Positions 17,415-26,867 of a stretch of DNA of 64,000 bases are shown here, piece after piece. The notes beneath the pieces are model-generated. The model did not search any database. It saw only the letters and a program-made list of their open reading frames with translations, and was not told the origin of the DNA. Every line of letters starts with the position of its first letter. Within the stretch, counting starts at the first letter, position 1. The stretch is taken from NCBI RefSeq assembly GCF_001375495.1, contig NZ_LN831057.1, positions 310,001 to 374,000 of the forward strand, read 5' to 3'. Position numbers and translations under genes: made by a program. The DNA comes from Flaviflexus massiliensis. GTDB taxonomy: Bacteria; Actinomycetota; Actinomycetes; Actinomycetales; Actinomycetaceae.

Positions 17415-19610
17415 ATGAAAGCTGTAGCGTCCGATGGTTTGACACTCATGGAGACCGGTCTTTACCGGATCCTAGGTGCACGGACAGCCAAAGCCCTCGA
17501 CAAGCTCGGGCTCGAAACCGTGCGTGATCTCCTCGAGCATGCGCCGCGACGCTACGTCCACCGGGGCGAACTCGTTCCCTTATCGCATGCTGTCGAAGGG
17601 GAAAACGTGACGGTGGTGGCGCGGGTTCTGGACACGAGTGTGCGGCCCATGAACGCGCGCAGGGGGTTCCTCCTCAAGGTCGTGATCTCGGACGGTATGT
17701 ACGACATGTCGCTCACCTTCTTTGCAAGCTCGTCCCGCCCCCTTGCTTTCCACCAGTCCAAACTCCAAAAAGGTACGCTTGCGACCTTCTCCGGCACCGT
17801 CTCCTCCTACCGCGGAGCCCTTCAGCTCACCCACCCCGAATATCAGGTGCTCGAGGACGAGGAGGATGTCGACGAAGAGGATATTGCTCGCCCGCTACCG
17901 CTCTACCCGGCCGGGGTGAAAGTCCCAACGTGGACCATCGAGAAGGCGGTGGGTGCTGTCCTTGATCAGCTCACACCTCAGGATGTGAAAGAGACCCTGC
18001 CGGAGGACTATCGCAAACGCTACGAACTGCTCGGGTCCTACGAGGCACTACTTGCCCTGCACCGCCCGAAAACGGATGCTGACTGGCAGCAGGCGCACAC
18101 GCGTATGAAACACGAGGAAGCACTCGTCCTGCAGACTGTTCTCGCCCAGCGTGCCCACGAAACCACAGCGGTGGATTCCGAACCGCGGCCACGACTCAAT
18201 GATGGGATCGCGGCAGAGTTTGATTCCCGGCTTCCTTTCGAGCTCACGGAGGGACAGAAAAAGGTGGGCCAGGAGATCGAAAAGGATCTCTCGTCCCGGC
18301 GGCCTATGAACAGGCTCTTGCAGGGCGATGTGGGTTCCGGTAAAACCATCGTTGCGCTCCGTGCAATGCTTCAAGTGGTCGACGGCGGGGGACAGGCCGC
18401 CCTCCTCGCCCCCACGGAAGTGCTCGCCGAACAGCACTACAGGTCGATTCTGTCCATGCTCGGAGACCTCGCGCAGGGCGGTATGTTCGGCGGATCCACG
18501 ATCGGTACCCGGGTGGATCTCCTGACGGGATCGCTCGGAGCCCAAGCAAAAAGGAACGTCCTCGGCAGGCTTGCCGGGGGAGAGACCGGAATCATTGTCG
18601 GCACCCACGCGCTCCTGTCTGACAGCGTGCAGATTCCCTTCCTGTCCCTCGCCGTTGTGGATGAGCAGCACCGGTTCGGTGTGGATCAGCGAGATGCTCT
18701 GCGGACAAGCCCCGGTGTCAACCTGCTTGTCATGACCGCAACCCCGATTCCCCGCACCATGGCTATGACCGTTTTCGGGGACCTCGACGTGTCCGAACTG
18801 ACCGAACTACCCGGTGGCAGGCAGGAAGTCTCCACCACGATCGTGCCGGCATCTAAAACCACCTGGGTTAACCGAGTGTGGGAACGTGTTGGTGAAGAAG
18901 TGCGGGCCGGGGGCCGAGCATTTGTCATCTGTCCACGCATCACCCCCACCGAGAATCCAACACTTCTTGAGGACAGTGAAGCCGAGTCGCGGCCGCCTCT
19001 TGCGTCCGTGGATGAAATTATTGAACAGCTCCAGGCCAACAGCGACCTAGCCGGACTGGTGATCGGGCGGTTGACGGGGCAGATGAGTTCCGAGGAGAAG
19101 ACAGCCGCAATGGCTGCCTTCCAGTCCGGTGAGATACCGATCTTGGTCGCCACCACGGTTGTCGAGGTGGGCGTTGACGTTCCCGATGCCACCGCCATGG
19201 TCATCCTCGACGCGGACCGGTTTGGGCTGTCCCAGCTCCACCAGCTGCGTGGCCGTATCGGGCGCGGAAGGAAGCCCGGGATCTGCCTGGCACTATCGTG
19301 GGCGCCCCCGGGTACCTTGGCTTCCGACAGGCTTGATGCGTTCGCGAGCACGCGAGACGGCTTCGTGCTGGCAGAAAAGGACCTCGAGCTACGCCGAGAA
19401 GGCGATGTGCTCGGAACGAGCCAGTCAGGCTCGCGCTCCCACCTGAAATTCCTCAGCATGAGAAAAGATGGGAAAATCATTGGATCAGCGCGAGCTGATG
19501 CGATCGCCTACATTGAAACCGACCACACATTGAAACAGTGGCCCGGACTGCAGGACGCCGTCACCACGGCACGCACGCTCACGGAAACAGACTATTTGGG
19601 GAGGAACTGA
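17415..19610 (+). CDS. recG: ATP-dependent DNA helicase RecG
   Basis: Branch-migrating helicase that processes stalled forks and recombination junctions. 731 residues: N-terminal wedge/OB domain (about 60-165), Walker A GDVGSGKT (about 300), DEQH box VVDEQHRFG, TATPIPRTMAM, and the C-terminal helicase half with QLRGRIGRG. ATG at 17415 follows GGGGAGGG; further upstream starts overlap the divergent rpmB leader. Its stop TGA overlaps the rsmD start (TGATG), marking an operon recG-rsmD-coaD-sepIVA-like. Confidence 0.96.
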   Translation: MKAVASDGLTLMETGLYRILGARTAKALDKLGLETVRDLLEHAPRRYVHRGELVPLSHAVEGENVTVVARVLDTSVRPMNARRGFLLKVVISDGMYDMSLTFFASSSRPLAFHQSKLQKGTLATFSGTVSSYRGALQLTHPEYQVLEDEEDVDEEDIARPLPLYPAGVKVPTWTIEKAVGAVLDQLTPQDVKETLPEDYRKRYELLGSYEALLALHRPKTDADWQQAHTRMKHEEALVLQTVLAQRAHETTAVDSEPRPRLNDGIAAEFDSRLPFELTEGQKKVGQEIEKDLSSRRPMNRLLQGDVGSGKTIVALRAMLQVVDGGGQAALLAPTEVLAEQHYRSILSMLGDLAQGGMFGGSTIGTRVDLLTGSLGAQAKRNVLGRLAGGETGIIVGTHALLSDSVQIPFLSLAVVDEQHRFGVDQRDALRTSPGVNLLVMTATPIPRTMAMTVFGDLDVSELTELPGGRQEVSTTIVPASKTTWVNRVWERVGEEVRAGGRAFVICPRITPTENPTLLEDSEAESRPPLASVDEIIEQLQANSDLAGLVIGRLTGQMSSEEKTAAMAAFQSGEIPILVATTVVEVGVDVPDATAMVILDADRFGLSQLHQLRGRIGRGRKPGICLALSWAPPGTLASDRLDAFASTRDGFVLAEKDLELRREGDVLGTSQSGSRSHLKFLSMRKDGKIIGSARADAIAYIETDHTLKQWPGLQDAVTTARTLTETDYLGRN

Positions 19611-20173
19611 TGCCCCGCATCGTATCCGGCACCGCCAAGGGCATGACCATCAAAGTCCCGAAATCGGCTCGCCCCACCCCGGACATGGTGCGCGAAGCGA
19701 TCTTCTCCCGCCTCCTCCACCGCGGCTACCTCGATGGCACCGACATCCTCGACCTCTATGCAGGATCGGGAGCCTTCGGCCTGGAAGCACTCTCCCGGGG
19801 AGCCGCACGAGTGATCGCCGTCGAAGCAAGCAGGGAAGCGGTCAACACCATCACCGCAAACGCGAAAAAGACCGGGCTCTCGCTCCAGGTCGTTCACGGT
19901 AAGGTCGACACCTTCCTCACCACCACAACGCTCATCTACGACCTCATCTTCCTCGACCCGCCCTACGACATGGACAACGAGGCTCTCGCAAGCGCACTCG
20001 AAAAGTCCGTTCCGCACCTCGAATACGACGGGCTCCTCATGGTGGAACGTGACAAGCACTCCGGGGAACCCCACTGGCCCGACGGAATCGTGCTCGATGA
20101 GCAACGCACATGGGGCGACACTGTTATCTGGTCTGCACTCCACGCCGACTATCAACGTAGTCTTAACTCATGA
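19610..20173 (+). CDS. rsmD: 16S rRNA (guanine966-N2)-methyltransferase
   Basis: A 187-residue SAM-dependent methyltransferase. The N-terminus MPRIVSGTAKG and RPTPDMVREAIFSRL are the RsmD signature; DLYAGSGAFGLEALSRGA is the SAM motif I; LIFLDPPYDM is the DPPY catalytic motif. It methylates G966 of 16S rRNA during 30S assembly. The start overlaps the recG stop and the stop overlaps coaD (ATGA). Confidence 0.95.
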   Translation: MPRIVSGTAKGMTIKVPKSARPTPDMVREAIFSRLLHRGYLDGTDILDLYAGSGAFGLEALSRGAARVIAVEASREAVNTITANAKKTGLSLQVVHGKVDTFLTTTTLIYDLIFLDPPYDMDNEALASALEKSVPHLEYDGLLMVERDKHSGEPHWPDGIVLDEQRTWGDTVIWSALHADYQRSLNS

Positions 20174-20649
20174 GTATCGCCGTATGCCCAGGATCGTTTG
20201 ATCCGATCACGCTCGGACACGTCGACGTTGTTCGTCGCGCCCTCACTATTTTTGACGAAGTCATCGTCGGGGTCGCCCAAAACCCCGGGAAGAACTACCG
20301 GTTTGCTCCCGAGGAGAGGCTGGCGCTCGCGGAATCCGCGATTGCTGACCTGCCGGGGGCGAGGGTCATGCCCGTGCACGGACTGTTGGCCGACTTCGTC
20401 CAAGATACGGGTGCCTCCGCAATCGTCAAAGGCCTGCGCGGTGCGGCAGATTTTGATGCGGAGCAGGCTATGGCGCTCATGAACCGACACCTCTCCGGTG
20501 TTGAGACCGTGTTTATCATGGGTGATCCGCGCCTCGCCCATGTGGCCTCGTCACTCGTCAAGGACGTGGCGCGCCACGGCGGTTACATTGATGATCTTGT
20601 TCCAACGGAAGTTGCGGCAGCCCTGACACGAAAGGACTCAGATGTCTGA
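20170..20649 (+). CDS. coaD: phosphopantetheine adenylyltransferase
   Basis: Penultimate step of coenzyme A synthesis: adenylylates 4'-phosphopantetheine. The 159-residue protein has the nucleotidyltransferase T/HxGH motif in CPGSFDPITLGHVDVV (residues 6-21), NPGKNYRFAPEERL and VKGLRGAADFDAEQAMALMNR, and the ISSxx-type end replaced by VASSLVKDVARHGG. Overlaps both neighbours. Confidence 0.96.
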   Translation: MSIAVCPGSFDPITLGHVDVVRRALTIFDEVIVGVAQNPGKNYRFAPEERLALAESAIADLPGARVMPVHGLLADFVQDTGASAIVKGLRGAADFDAEQAMALMNRHLSGVETVFIMGDPRLAHVASSLVKDVARHGGYIDDLVPTEVAAALTRKDSDV

Positions 20650-21352
20650 ACACGAATACGATACTGACAATCAGATGGCAGGCGATTCGCTCATCGCAGT
20701 CCTTGACGAGTTGCGGCAAATCGTCGAAACGGCCCGCGGGGTACCGATGTCGGCCTCCGCCATGATCAACCGCTCCGAAGTGCTTGACCTGCTCGACACG
20801 GCACGGGACATCGTGCCCGACCAGATCGAGGCAGCGGACCGGATCATTGCAGAAGCATCCGAGGTGAAGACGGATGCGCAGAGGCGTGCCAGGACTATTC
20901 TGGAGCGTGCCCACGAGGATGCTGAACGAGCCATTAGCGAAGGCCGCCGCAAGGCAGCCGACCTCGTTGCCGAGCACGCCATCACGGCCGAGGCAGAGGC
21001 GAGGGCCGCGAAGATCATTGAGGACGCCAATACCTCGGCCGGGAAGCTTCGTGCCGGAGCCGATCGCTACTCGGACGATTCTCTCGCCCATCTGCAAAAC
21101 GAACTAGACTCCCTCCTCGCGAAGGTCCATGCCGGCCGCCAGGAGCTCAGCCGCAGGCAGTCCCAGCCGGCAAGTGTCGAAAACGGACTTGACGAGGGGC
21201 AGACACCGCGGAGCGAACAGCTTGCCGAGCCGGCCGTTGATGCGAATGGGCAGGATTCTGTCCAGGCACCCCAGCGTCCCACGATCCGGGAAATCCGCGT
21301 CTCACCTATTGACGAAGAAGAGTTCGAGGAGCCCTTCGAGCCGGGACGCTAG
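20642..21352 (+). CDS. DivIVA-like coiled-coil protein, SepIVA type
   Basis: A 236-residue, highly charged protein. Residues about 60-150 form a long Ala/Glu/Arg heptad coiled coil (QIEAADRIIAEASEVK...RAHEDAERAISEGRRKAADLV). The first 60 residues (LIAVLDELRQIVETARGVPMSASAMINRSEVLDLLD) resemble mycobacterial SepIVA, an essential septation protein encoded near the DUF177-rnc genes. The C-terminus is disordered and ends with an acidic tail. It overlaps coaD by 8 bp and lies 117 bp before dps. Division role is inferred. Confidence 0.72.
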   Translation: MSEHEYDTDNQMAGDSLIAVLDELRQIVETARGVPMSASAMINRSEVLDLLDTARDIVPDQIEAADRIIAEASEVKTDAQRRARTILERAHEDAERAISEGRRKAADLVAEHAITAEAEARAAKIIEDANTSAGKLRAGADRYSDDSLAHLQNELDSLLAKVHAGRQELSRRQSQPASVENGLDEGQTPRSEQLAEPAVDANGQDSVQAPQRPTIREIRVSPIDEEEFEEPFEPGR

Positions 21353-21468
21353 GGCAGTCCGCCAGTGAGCAGTATTTTCGCTACCGAATAAATGCCTTGA
21401 AACCAACCCTGGTTGCGTGTTGACTAAAGGGTAGGAAGTAATGTTTGTCAGCAACGAAAGGAAACACA

Positions 21469-21912
21469 ATGTCTGACTCCGTAGGTTCAGCACTTCAGTC
21501 CGTCCTCGTCGACCTCATCGATATTTCCCTCCAGGGCAAGCAGGCCCACTGGAACATTCAGGGACCGCGATTCCGTTCGCTCCACCTGCAACTGGACGAA
21601 ATCGTTTCTTTCGCCCGCACCGCATCCGATGATGTTGCCGAGCGACTCTCCGCCATCAACGTTGCTCCCGACGGCCGCGCCGCCAACGTCGCCGCCACAT
21701 CCTCTATCGGAGACATCTCCGGAACCTGGATCAAGGTGTCCGACGCGTACGAGATCATCGAGTCGAAGCTCCAGACCGCGTCCGATAACATCAAGAAGAA
21801 CCTTGAAACAGTGGACGAGGCCGACCCGCTTTCGGGTGACCTCCTCATCGGGATCGCCACCGAGCTGGAGAAGCAGGCATGGATGCTCCGCGCAGCATCC
21901 GTCGCAGAATAA
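21469..21912 (+). CDS. dps: Dps-family ferritin-like DNA-protection protein
   Basis: A 147-residue four-helix protein of the Dps/ferritin family. Dodecamers store iron using hydrogen peroxide and may coat DNA in starvation. Ferroxidase ligands of the inter-subunit type are visible: His in KQAHWNIQGPRF (about residue 27), and Asp and Glu in LHLQLDEIVSFARTASDDVAERL. No long basic N-terminal tail is present, so DNA binding is uncertain. ATG at 21469 follows GAAAGGAA. Confidence 0.88.
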   Translation: MSDSVGSALQSVLVDLIDISLQGKQAHWNIQGPRFRSLHLQLDEIVSFARTASDDVAERLSAINVAPDGRAANVAATSSIGDISGTWIKVSDAYEIIESKLQTASDNIKKNLETVDEADPLSGDLLIGIATELEKQAWMLRAASVAE

Positions 21913-21930
21913 TTTCCTTCATTTTTACTG

Positions 21931-21966
21931 GGCCCCGTGCGTTCGTCAGGAAGGCGCGGGGCCCCC
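21931..21966 (+). terminator. GC-rich hairpin between dps and yceD
   Basis: GGGCCCCGTGC pairs with GCGCGGGGCCC (one wobble) about 20 bp after dps and just 20 bp ahead of the yceD start. No T run follows. It could stop dps transcripts or sit in the yceD leader. Confidence 0.5.
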
Positions 21967-21985
21967 ACCATCACGAGGAGACACC

Positions 21986-22540
21986 ATGTCCGATCCCTAC
22001 CGCATCTCCCTGTCCGATCTGCGTCACCAGGAGGGATCACAGGCCGATCTATCGCTCACCATTACCGAACCAGACTTCGCAACGGATCTTGTGAAAACTG
22101 AGGGTGACGTCGATATCGAGGGAACACTCCAATCGGTCTCCGAGGGCGTTCTTGTCACCGCCCACGCCACCTACGACACGGTTGCCGAGTGCGCACGATG
22201 CCTCAAGGTCGTGGAAGAACCGGGTGACGCTGACCTGACAGAACTGTTCTTCTACCCGAACAGGGCGAAGGCACTGCAGGAATCGGGTGATGAGGAAGCT
22301 GAAGAGCTCCCCCTCATCGAGGACGACACCATTAACCTGGAAGTCCTCCTCCGCGACACAATTGTGGGCCAGATGCCGTTCATTCCCCGTTGTGAACCTG
22401 ATTGCCAGGGATTGTGCGGGGTGTGCGGAGAACGCCTGGCGGACCTTCCCGAGGATCACGCACACGAGCAGGCACCTACCGAACCGGATCCGCTCGACGA
22501 ACTGCGCGCCAAACTCGTTGCCGAAGAGCGTGGCGAATGA
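21986..22540 (+). CDS. yceD: YceD/DUF177 family rRNA-accumulation protein
   Basis: A 184-residue DUF177 protein. Members in bacteria and plants affect 23S rRNA accumulation and normally precede rpmF (L32) or rnc. Two cysteine pairs suggest a zinc site: ECARCL (about 71-76) and CEPDCQGLCGVCG (about 135-147). The N-terminus YRISLSDLRHQEGS is typical of actinobacterial members. GAGGAG precedes ATG at 21986. No rpmF lies between it and rnc, whose start overlaps by 4 bp. Confidence 0.88.
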   Translation: MSDPYRISLSDLRHQEGSQADLSLTITEPDFATDLVKTEGDVDIEGTLQSVSEGVLVTAHATYDTVAECARCLKVVEEPGDADLTELFFYPNRAKALQESGDEEAEELPLIEDDTINLEVLLRDTIVGQMPFIPRCEPDCQGLCGVCGERLADLPEDHAHEQAPTEPDPLDELRAKLVAEERGE

Positions 22541-23268
22541 GCCGCTCGAAAGGACTGCGGAAGGTCAATCCGCCCGCACGAACGGATCGGGACGCCCTCA
22601 TCACCTCCTGGGGCGCCAAGGTCGATTCCGAGCTTCTTGAGCTTGCCCTCACCCACCGTTCCTGGGCATTTGAGAACGGGGGAGTGCCAACGAACGAGAG
22701 GCTAGAGCTTCTCGGCGACTCCGTGCTCTCCATCATCGTCACCGACCGCATCTACCACGATTATCCGAACATGTCCGAAGCGGACCTAGTTCCGATCCGT
22801 GCCGCTGCCGTTTCCGAGAAGCCACTTGCGGAGATCGCGAAGACCATCGGGCTGGATGAATTTATTCTCCTCGGCAACGGTGAGCTCGTCACCGATGGTA
22901 GGAACAAGCCGTCGATCCTCTCGGACACTCTCGAAGCACTCATCGGCGCCACCTACCTAACCTCGGGACTGGCTGAGGTGAGGGGAGTCGTGGAACGACT
23001 GACGATGCCCTACGTGAAAGAGGCAACCGAGGCGGGTCCAGCACTCGACTGGAAGACATCGATCCAGATGTTGGCGAACGACGGGAAGCTGGGGGACGTC
23101 AGCTACGAGATCGTTGGTTCCGGCCCCGACCACGCTCGCCAGTACGTTGCGACCGCGATGATTGGCGGGCGTGCATGGGGGAAGGGCGAAGGTACCTCGC
23201 GTGCCAAGGCCGAGATTGCTGCGGCTGAAGCCAGCTACGACATGCTTCAGAAAGAAATGAATGCCTGA
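22537..23268 (+). CDS. rnc: ribonuclease III
   Basis: Double-strand RNA endonuclease for rRNA and mRNA processing. 243 residues: signature NERLELLGDSVL (about 48-59), the second acidic site DTLEALIGATYL, and a C-terminal dsRNA-binding domain (DWKTSIQMLANDG...GKGEGTSRAKAEIAAAEASYDML). ATG at 22537 overlaps the yceD stop; the 8-bp overlap with mutM at its end couples all three. Confidence 0.95.
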   Translation: MSRSKGLRKVNPPARTDRDALITSWGAKVDSELLELALTHRSWAFENGGVPTNERLELLGDSVLSIIVTDRIYHDYPNMSEADLVPIRAAAVSEKPLAEIAKTIGLDEFILLGNGELVTDGRNKPSILSDTLEALIGATYLTSGLAEVRGVVERLTMPYVKEATEAGPALDWKTSIQMLANDGKLGDVSYEIVGSGPDHARQYVATAMIGGRAWGKGEGTSRAKAEIAAAEASYDMLQKEMNA

Positions 23269-24148
23269 GTTACCCGAGGTGGAGACGGTCCGAGAAGGAC
23301 TGGAGCGGCTCCTCCTCGGCCGCACACTCGAACTCATTACGGTCCTGCACCCGCGTGCCGTTCAACGTTCCGAAGGGGGCGTGGCCGGGCTTGCTGGCTT
23401 GCATGGGAGAACCGTTGAAGCTGTCGCACGCCGAGGCAAGTACCTGTGGTTTGAGATGGAGGGGCTGGCCCTCCACTTCCATCTCGGCATGTCCGGGCAG
23501 CTCCTTGTCTCGAAGCCTGGCGCATCCGCACCCGATCATCCCCACTTGCGTGCCAGGCTGCACTTCACGGACGGTAGCCAGCTCCGGTTCCTCGACCAGC
23601 GCACGTTCGGATACATCCAGAGATCGTCCCTGACCCCGGTTCCCGATGGGGCGCCGGCCGGTCTTGGCACCACATCCACGCTGATCCCCATTCCCGTTTC
23701 CCACATCGCCCGTGACCTCCTCGACCCGGCACTGGACCTCGCCGACCTACCGAAACGGACGAGGAAGAAACGAACAGAGATCAAACGAGCAATGCTTGAC
23801 CAGACTCTCGTGTCGGGACTGGGAAACATTTATTGCGACGAGGCACTGTTCCGTGCTCGCATCAATCCGCGCAGGAAAACCAACGGACTCCCGTATCTAG
23901 CCCTTGAGGATCTGTGGCTTCAGTCAACGGAAGTCTTGACCGAGGCTCTCGCCCAGGGCGGCACCTCCTTTGATGCTCTCTACGTGAACGTGAATGGTGC
24001 GTCGGGCTACTTCGAACGTTCCCTCCAAGCCTACGGCCGAGGTGGGCAAGCGTGCGTCCGGTGCGGGGCGACGATGACCAAAATCCAGTTCATGAACAGA
24101 TCCTCAACCTTCTGCCCGGTCTGCCAGCCACTGTCTACCAGGACCTAA
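23261..24148 (+). CDS. mutM: formamidopyrimidine-DNA glycosylase
   Basis: Base-excision enzyme (Fpg) that removes 8-oxoguanine and ring-opened purines and nicks by beta/delta elimination. 295 residues. The catalytic N-terminus PELPEVETVREGL has Pro2 and Glu3. HFHLGMSGQL and DLRTFGYI-type loop (FLDQRTFGYI) and the C-terminal CVRCGATM...STFCPVCQ zinc finger are present, including the Arg-Ser-Ser-Thr-Phe stretch equivalent to the lesion loop. Overlaps rnc by 8 bp. Confidence 0.93.
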   Translation: MPELPEVETVREGLERLLLGRTLELITVLHPRAVQRSEGGVAGLAGLHGRTVEAVARRGKYLWFEMEGLALHFHLGMSGQLLVSKPGASAPDHPHLRARLHFTDGSQLRFLDQRTFGYIQRSSLTPVPDGAPAGLGTTSTLIPIPVSHIARDLLDPALDLADLPKRTRKKRTEIKRAMLDQTLVSGLGNIYCDEALFRARINPRRKTNGLPYLALEDLWLQSTEVLTEALAQGGTSFDALYVNVNGASGYFERSLQAYGRGGQACVRCGATMTKIQFMNRSSTFCPVCQPLSTRT

Positions 24149-24259
24149 GGGTAGGTGCCGCCGTATTTCCCGTTGAGTACATGGTCGCAAGGCCCAAATC
24201 CTTGGCAACAACCGTAAAAGAACGGCATGCAACTGGCACCGCTAGGATAGAATACTCGT

Positions 24260-24910
24260 ATGAGCGAAGTCAGGGATGATATCCATGTCATGATCATTGA
24301 CGACCACGAAGTGGTCCGTCGCGGAATCTCCGAAGTCGTTGAGCGAGCCGAGGGCCTATCAGTTGTGGCTGAAGCTGGCTCCGTTGCGGAAGCAATGACG
24401 AGGGCGAAGGTTGTGAGGCCCGATGTGGCGCTCGTTGACCTGCGTCTTCCAGATGGTACCGGTATCGACATTATTCAGCAGCTCGCGATTGAAGTGCCCA
24501 CGGTGCGCCCCATTGTCCTCACGTCCTTCGACGATGATGATGCGCTCGACGAGGCCCTCCAAGCCGGTGCCAAGGCCTACCTGCTGAAGTCAGTTCGTGG
24601 CGCTGAGATCACGGAAGTGATCAAGGCGGTTGCTGCCGGTCGCGTGCTGCTTGATGAGCGGACGCTCACGCGTCGCCGTGCCGATCATGACGATCCGACC
24701 GCGGATCTGACCCCATCAGAACGGAAGGTCTTGGACCTCATCGGTGAGGGCCTCTCCAACCGTGAGATCGGCGAACGTCTCGGCGTGGCTGAGAAGACCG
24801 TGAAGAATCACATCACGTCCCTGCTGTCGAAGATGGGTCTGCAACGCCGCACCCAGGTTGCTGCGTGGGTGGCCGGTCAGCGTGCGGCGGGATGGCGGGC
24901 ACAGAACTAG
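24260..24910 (+). CDS. devR: DevR/DosR-like NarL-family response regulator
   Basis: A 216-residue two-component regulator. Receiver: DDHEVVRRG (Asp14/15), phospho-acceptor Asp60 in VALVDLRLPDG, Thr88-Ser89 in VLTSFDDDD, and Lys110 in YLLKSVRG. LuxR-type HTH (about 148-210): TPSERKVLDLIGEGLSNREIG and the recognition stretch EKTVKNHITSLLSKMGLQRRTQ. KTVKN at 179-183 carries the Lys and Asn that contact the DosR box in mycobacterial DevR, and the whole protein follows DevR closely. It converges on the operon encoding its likely kinase. Binding to a DosR-type box upstream of cydA is inferred. Confidence 0.85.
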   Translation: MSEVRDDIHVMIIDDHEVVRRGISEVVERAEGLSVVAEAGSVAEAMTRAKVVRPDVALVDLRLPDGTGIDIIQQLAIEVPTVRPIVLTSFDDDDALDEALQAGAKAYLLKSVRGAEITEVIKAVAAGRVLLDERTLTRRRADHDDPTADLTPSERKVLDLIGEGLSNREIGERLGVAEKTVKNHITSLLSKMGLQRRTQVAAWVAGQRAAGWRAQN

Positions 24911-24965
24911 CCCAACTCATTCCTTTCATTCCTTGCGGTGCGGGAACTGATGATCGCACCGTTCT

Positions 24966-25000
24966 GGGTAGCAGGCTTCCGGCTTGCTACCCATTTTCTT
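24966..25000 (+). terminator. terminator after devR-like gene
   Basis: GGGTAGCAGGC (24966-24976) pairs with GCTTGCTACCC (24982-24992), one wobble, loop TTCCG, then ATTTTCTT. The remaining sequence to 25190 shows no gene. Confidence 0.85.
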
Positions 25001-25190
25001 AACTGCAGCAGCACTCTATCCTCGCGACTGCGAACCTCGTCAATGCGATCCGATTCAATTCAAGCCACCTCACACTGTTCCCTGCCATTCTGACCAAGAC
25101 CGCACGGATCATCACCGCCCCATGACTGGAGTCGTCTCGGTAGCGGCTTGAGAGCCGGAATCCTCAGTGGTGTGATTCGGAGAAGGGGTG

Positions 25191-26867
25191 CTAGGTGAGA
25201 GGAACCGACCAGGTCATGATGCTTCCACGGTCAGGTGCAGGCGAGATGGCGAACGAGCCGTGGTGGCGGCGGGCACGCGCAGCGAGATTCGACAGACCGG
25301 AACGACGTGACTGGGACGGGCTGAGGCCCACACCATCGTCTTCCACCATGATATCGACCGACTCGTGAGTGATAGCGACGGTGACCGCTACCGAGGAGGC
25401 CTTAGCGTGGCGAGCAGCATTTGACAGGCCCTCACGAGTGACGGCGACAATGTCGTCCGCAATATCGGCACCGACCCTGTTGTCGACGTTAGCAACCGTT
25501 TGTAGATCAACATCGGGAGGGAGAATAGTGCCGTCGAGGGAGATGACGAATGATGGGGCGAATCCGAGGGAGTTGCGAGCAAGGGAGGCTTCCCGGCGGA
25601 GTCGCTCCACTAGAACAACGGTGGCATCGGGTTCGCGCAGACGGTGAACGATGTGTCGGATTTCTTTCACGGACTCGTCAACGGAAGATATTGCTTGATT
25701 GAGGAGCGACACGATGGCCTCGTCAGCTCCCTTGCTTTCCAGGCCTTCCCTGATCGCGGTGATTTGCATTCCGGTGGCGAAGAGTTGCTGGATGGCAAGA
25801 TCGTGGAGGTCGCGGGAAATTGCGGCACGTTCGTCGATCTGTGCCGCGACGTCCTGGGCGTGGCGGGCTGCCGCAAGCTCAAGGGCAAGTGCCGCCTGCT
25901 TGGAAACAGATTCGGCCATCGCCAAATCCGCCAAATCAAACTCTTCCTGGCTGCGTGAACGCAGAAGGATGATGACACCGGCACCGGTACCACCGACGAT
26001 CATTGGGGCGTACAGTGCGGGGCCATAGCCGCGCAGTTCCGGGATCCTCATGGTTCGGGTGCGGGTCATCGAGTCGACGACAACACCGGAGCCTTCGCGG
26101 ATCACGGTTTGGGCCCTGCCATCGGGTGGGAATTCCAGACCGATGAGTTCATCGGCATTGAGGCCGTCCGCAATCTCGCACACCCAGGCATCCCCGATCG
26201 AGGGGAGGACGATGAGGGAGGTACAGGACTTGGACACTTCCCTCATTTTCTTCGCAATGAGTTCGAGTGCCTCCTCCTCGTCGGTTCCCTCCAAAAGTGC
26301 CGTTGTGATTGATTGGGAGACCCCGATCCAGGCTGCTCGGTCTTCGGATTCGGAATAGAGGCGGGCGTTTTGTATGGCGACCGCGGCGGCGGATGCGAGG
26401 AGGGAAATGTTGGAGGCATCGTCTTCGTTGAAGCCGTTCTCCTTGTCCGCCAAATAGATCCGGCCAAAAACCTGCTCCTGGATGCGGACGGGGGCACCGA
26501 GGAAGTTCTTCATCCGCGGATGGTAGCTCGGCCACCCTTCGAACGCGGGATGGTTGGACAGGTCGTTGATGATGAGAGGGGAGTCGACGGGTATTTCCGC
26601 AAACACACCATTACCGTGGGGCGGGTGGGGCAGTTTGCTCGGATCCGGCACGTCCATCCCCGAATAGTGGAAGGCGACCGTTTCCCCTCGGCTACCGAGA
26701 ATGCCGAGGGCAGCGAACTGGGCCCCGGTCAGCTTCCGTGCAGATTCGACGAACTCCTGGAGGGCGGCCGTGATGTTGAGCCGGGAAGTCAGTGCTAGCG
26801 CAGAATCAAACAGGCCGCCGTGGTCTTCGTCGTTCTGGGTGATCGCATATCCGATGGGATCGGTCAT
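25191..26867 (-). CDS. devS: DevS/DosT-like two-GAF histidine kinase
   Basis: A 558-residue soluble sensor kinase with no membrane segment. GAF-A (about 30-172), GAF-B (about 185-335), then HisKA_3 with phospho-acceptor His355 in ERAAISRDLHDLAIQQLFATGMQI, a DevS-type H box, and a HATPase_c domain (about 455-558: NAARHAKASSV, VEDDGVGL). His116 in the SYHPRMKNFLGAPVRI stretch aligns with the region holding the haem-ligand His in mycobacterial DosS/DosT, so haem-based O2/NO/redox sensing is plausible. ATG at 26867 overlaps the cydC stop as ATGA, making it the fifth gene of the cyd operon. Confidence 0.84.
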   Translation of the reverse strand: MTDPIGYAITQNDEDHGGLFDSALALTSRLNITAALQEFVESARKLTGAQFAALGILGSRGETVAFHYSGMDVPDPSKLPHPPHGNGVFAEIPVDSPLIINDLSNHPAFEGWPSYHPRMKNFLGAPVRIQEQVFGRIYLADKENGFNEDDASNISLLASAAAVAIQNARLYSESEDRAAWIGVSQSITTALLEGTDEEEALELIAKKMREVSKSCTSLIVLPSIGDAWVCEIADGLNADELIGLEFPPDGRAQTVIREGSGVVVDSMTRTRTMRIPELRGYGPALYAPMIVGGTGAGVIILLRSRSQEEFDLADLAMAESVSKQAALALELAAARHAQDVAAQIDERAAISRDLHDLAIQQLFATGMQITAIREGLESKGADEAIVSLLNQAISSVDESVKEIRHIVHRLREPDATVVLVERLRREASLARNSLGFAPSFVISLDGTILPPDVDLQTVANVDNRVGADIADDIVAVTREGLSNAARHAKASSVAVTVAITHESVDIMVEDDGVGLSPSQSRRSGLSNLAARARRHHGSFAISPAPDRGSIMTWSVPLT

